Part shown: positions 32,572-33,677 of the stretch, piece by piece
How the letters are laid out: each line of letters begins with the position of its first letter
Numbering within the stretch: position 1 is the first letter of the stretch
NCBI GenBank assembly: GCA_002787155.1
Contig: PCVY01000072.1
Coordinates: 43,072 to 76,748 of the forward strand
DNA: 33,677 nt
Direction of reading: 5' to 3'
Origin: Candidatus Abzuiibacterium crystallinum
GTDB lineage: Bacteria > Omnitrophota > Omnitrophia > Omnitrophales > Abzuiibacteriaceae
Program-made: the position numbers and the translations under genes
The notes under the pieces: model-generated
The model's database searches: none
Seen by the model: only the letters and a program-made list of their open reading frames with translations
Told to the model about the DNA's origin: nothing

Positions 32572-33535
32572 ATTTATCCTCACCATGCCGCGCTGCGGCA
32601 CTCATTATATTTGGTCACGTTACATTCAATCAGACCGTTATCAATTAATTTATGATGCGGATCGTATTCCTGCATTCGAAGTGCTTAGTCAATGTTATCA
32701 AGGGAAGCTCAATTTTCTTCGTTCAGAAGCATTGAATCCCAATTATAATTTTCAATATAACTCACAAATAGAAGTTAATGAGGTGTCGAGCGCCAAAGAA
32801 CATCTGGCATTTCTTTCCAAAAAATACGGGGCAGAGGCTGGCTATGATTTGTTTGAGGCCGTCATGGCGCGTCAGGATAATCGTGACCGCTCTCTTTTCT
32901 CAATCAATCGTTTTATCTATACTTGCAGTTATGATTTTCTATTCAAAGATTTTGAGTGGACGATTCACCATGCCGTCCAAGCGCTCAGACTGCTGCATGA
33001 ATGGGCGTTTCGACTAAAGGGTTATGAGCCGCAATTTGTTTTCATTGTGCGCAGCATTCAGGATTGGATGATTTCACAAATGGCGATGATGGGAAAACGG
33101 TCACTTTCATTCTTGGAAAGGCGTTTAAATGACCTGGATATCATTCTCACCTCTTGCCAGGTGCTCAACATTCCCATTTATGCCATGGGAAGTGTTATTC
33201 GTGCGATGGAAGAGGAGGGATTGGAATATGAGAAAATCGTGAAGCCCTTGCGCGCGGATGACATTGCTGCCATGCGAAAAGAAATCAAGGACGGCATCCA
33301 ACCGCTCACAAACGGTTCAAAGCCGCTTCGTTTGCCGAATTCGCGATTTAGGATAGAGCGTTTGATTCAATATTTAAAAGAAAAAGATCCTATCAAACGG
33401 ATCTCATTGGTTCGTTCGATTGGTTCGATTCCGTTAAAATTATCGAAATGTGTTCCGTTTGTCGGACCGCGCATCCAAAGCGATTTTGAAGGAGTTGCAC
33501 TTAACAATGCCAAAATCAAAACGACACTTATTTGA
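32555..33535 (+). CDS. Sulfotransferase-like P-loop protein
   Basis: This 326-residue protein begins with ILTMPRCGTHYIWSRYI, where PRCGTH (12-17) matches the PAPS-binding P-loop (PRSGTT-type) of sulfotransferases with a cysteine in place of the usual serine. FVFIVRSIQDWMISQ later on resembles the R-x-P-x-D-x-x-x-S motif that binds the 3' phosphate of PAPS. The family call rests on these two motifs. It would add sulfate to a sugar of the glycan. PAPS-forming genes are not in the window. The ATG at 32555 is chosen over a GTG at 32549; it overlaps the phosphatase gene by 17 bases. Confidence 0.6.
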   Translation: MSRPIKFILTMPRCGTHYIWSRYIQSDRYQLIYDADRIPAFEVLSQCYQGKLNFLRSEALNPNYNFQYNSQIEVNEVSSAKEHLAFLSKKYGAEAGYDLFEAVMARQDNRDRSLFSINRFIYTCSYDFLFKDFEWTIHHAVQALRLLHEWAFRLKGYEPQFVFIVRSIQDWMISQMAMMGKRSLSFLERRLNDLDIILTSCQVLNIPIYAMGSVIRAMEEEGLEYEKIVKPLRADDIAAMRKEIKDGIQPLTNGSKPLRLPNSRFRIERLIQYLKEKDPIKRISLVRSIGSIPLKLSKCVPFVGPRIQSDFEGVALNNAKIKTTLI

Positions 33536-33677
33536 AACTTTGTTTCAGCAGCTGAAGGTTGAGAATCCGTTTGCCTTGATGGACATCGGTGTCATGGGAG
33601 GCATTGCTTCTCAGTGGCAGCCATTGAAATCGTTCATTAAAGTTATCGCGTTTGAGCCGGACGAACGCGAGTTCACC
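33507..33677 (+). CDS. FkbM-type methyltransferase, N-terminus only
   Basis: The first 57 codons of a gene that runs off the right edge. FALMDIGVMGGIASQW (22-37) corresponds to the SAM-binding motif I of FkbM-type methyltransferases, and VIAFEPDE (46-53) to the end of strand 2 with its acidic ribose contact. AAGGAG (33489-33494) is 12 bases upstream of the ATG. It overlaps the preceding gene by 29 bases. Such enzymes O-methylate sugars and polyketide-like hydroxyls. The rest of the protein is outside the window. Confidence 0.6.
   Translation, partial: MPKSKRHLFETLFQQLKVENPFALMDIGVMGGIASQWQPLKSFIKVIAFEPDEREFT

Noticed and set aside
33403-33431. Short direct repeat with ATTGGTTCG units
   Set aside because: It lies inside the sulfotransferase-like coding region and encodes ordinary sequence; two imperfect units are not a meaningful repeat array.

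Overview
The window is one long, almost entirely plus-strand gene cluster for a complex cell-surface glycan. It comes from a Gram-negative-type bacterium of moderate GC (low-to-mid 40s % by eye). The glycan appears to contain a nonulosonic acid (sialic, legionaminic or pseudaminic type) carrying unusual decorations. The species cannot be named from the sequence. The gene content (NeuB/NeuA, an O-antigen ligase/polymerase-like membrane protein, FkbH, a GmhA-like SIS protein) points to LPS O-antigen or S-layer/flagellar glycan loci of poorly characterised Gram-negative lineages. No tRNA, rRNA, insertion sequence, CRISPR array or phage gene was seen.

Region 1 (1-4929) holds a double-domain RidA/chorismatase-like protein and two large proteins of unknown function, of 691 and 526 residues. 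The large pair is convergent and shares motifs at matching positions, so they look like diverged paralogues. Region 2 (4930-5255) is a 326-base gene-free stretch between divergent genes, with a candidate promoter facing each way.

Region 3 (5256-27566) is a 20-gene operon in which nearly every start overlaps the preceding stop. Its first part covers a methyltransferase, a GT-B-like surface-carbohydrate protein, neuB, a NeuD-type acyltransferase, a TIM-barrel sugar isomerase, a CBS domain/nucleotide-sugar dehydrogenase fusion, an SDR epimerase, a DegT aminotransferase, a zinc-ribbon methyltransferase, a DTEG-type deacetylase-like protein, a Gfo/Idh oxidoreductase, neuA and a radical SAM/SPASM protein. 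The middle part has a Wzy/WaaL-like membrane protein, a CE4 deacetylase and a second large surface-carbohydrate protein. It ends with an acyl-building module: acyl carrier protein, FkbH-like protein, GNAT acyltransferase and a MaoC-SDR fusion.

Region 4 (27739 to the right edge) starts after a 172-base gap. It encodes a second Gfo/Idh enzyme, a second zinc-ribbon methyltransferase-like protein, a GmhA-like SIS isomerase, a transaldolase-family aldolase, an HpcH/HpaI aldolase, a HAD phosphatase, a sulfotransferase-like P-loop protein and the start of an FkbM methyltransferase.

My reading is that the locus makes a CMP-activated nonulosonic acid from an aminated nucleotide sugar. It may decorate that sugar with an acyl group built on a dedicated carrier protein, and may make a second unusual sugar acid by an isomerase-aldolase-phosphatase route. 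The best candidates for undescribed biology are the ACP-FkbH-GNAT-MaoC/SDR module, the SIS-transaldolase-HpcH-HAD module, the CBS-dehydrogenase fusion and the paralogous pair of unknown proteins.
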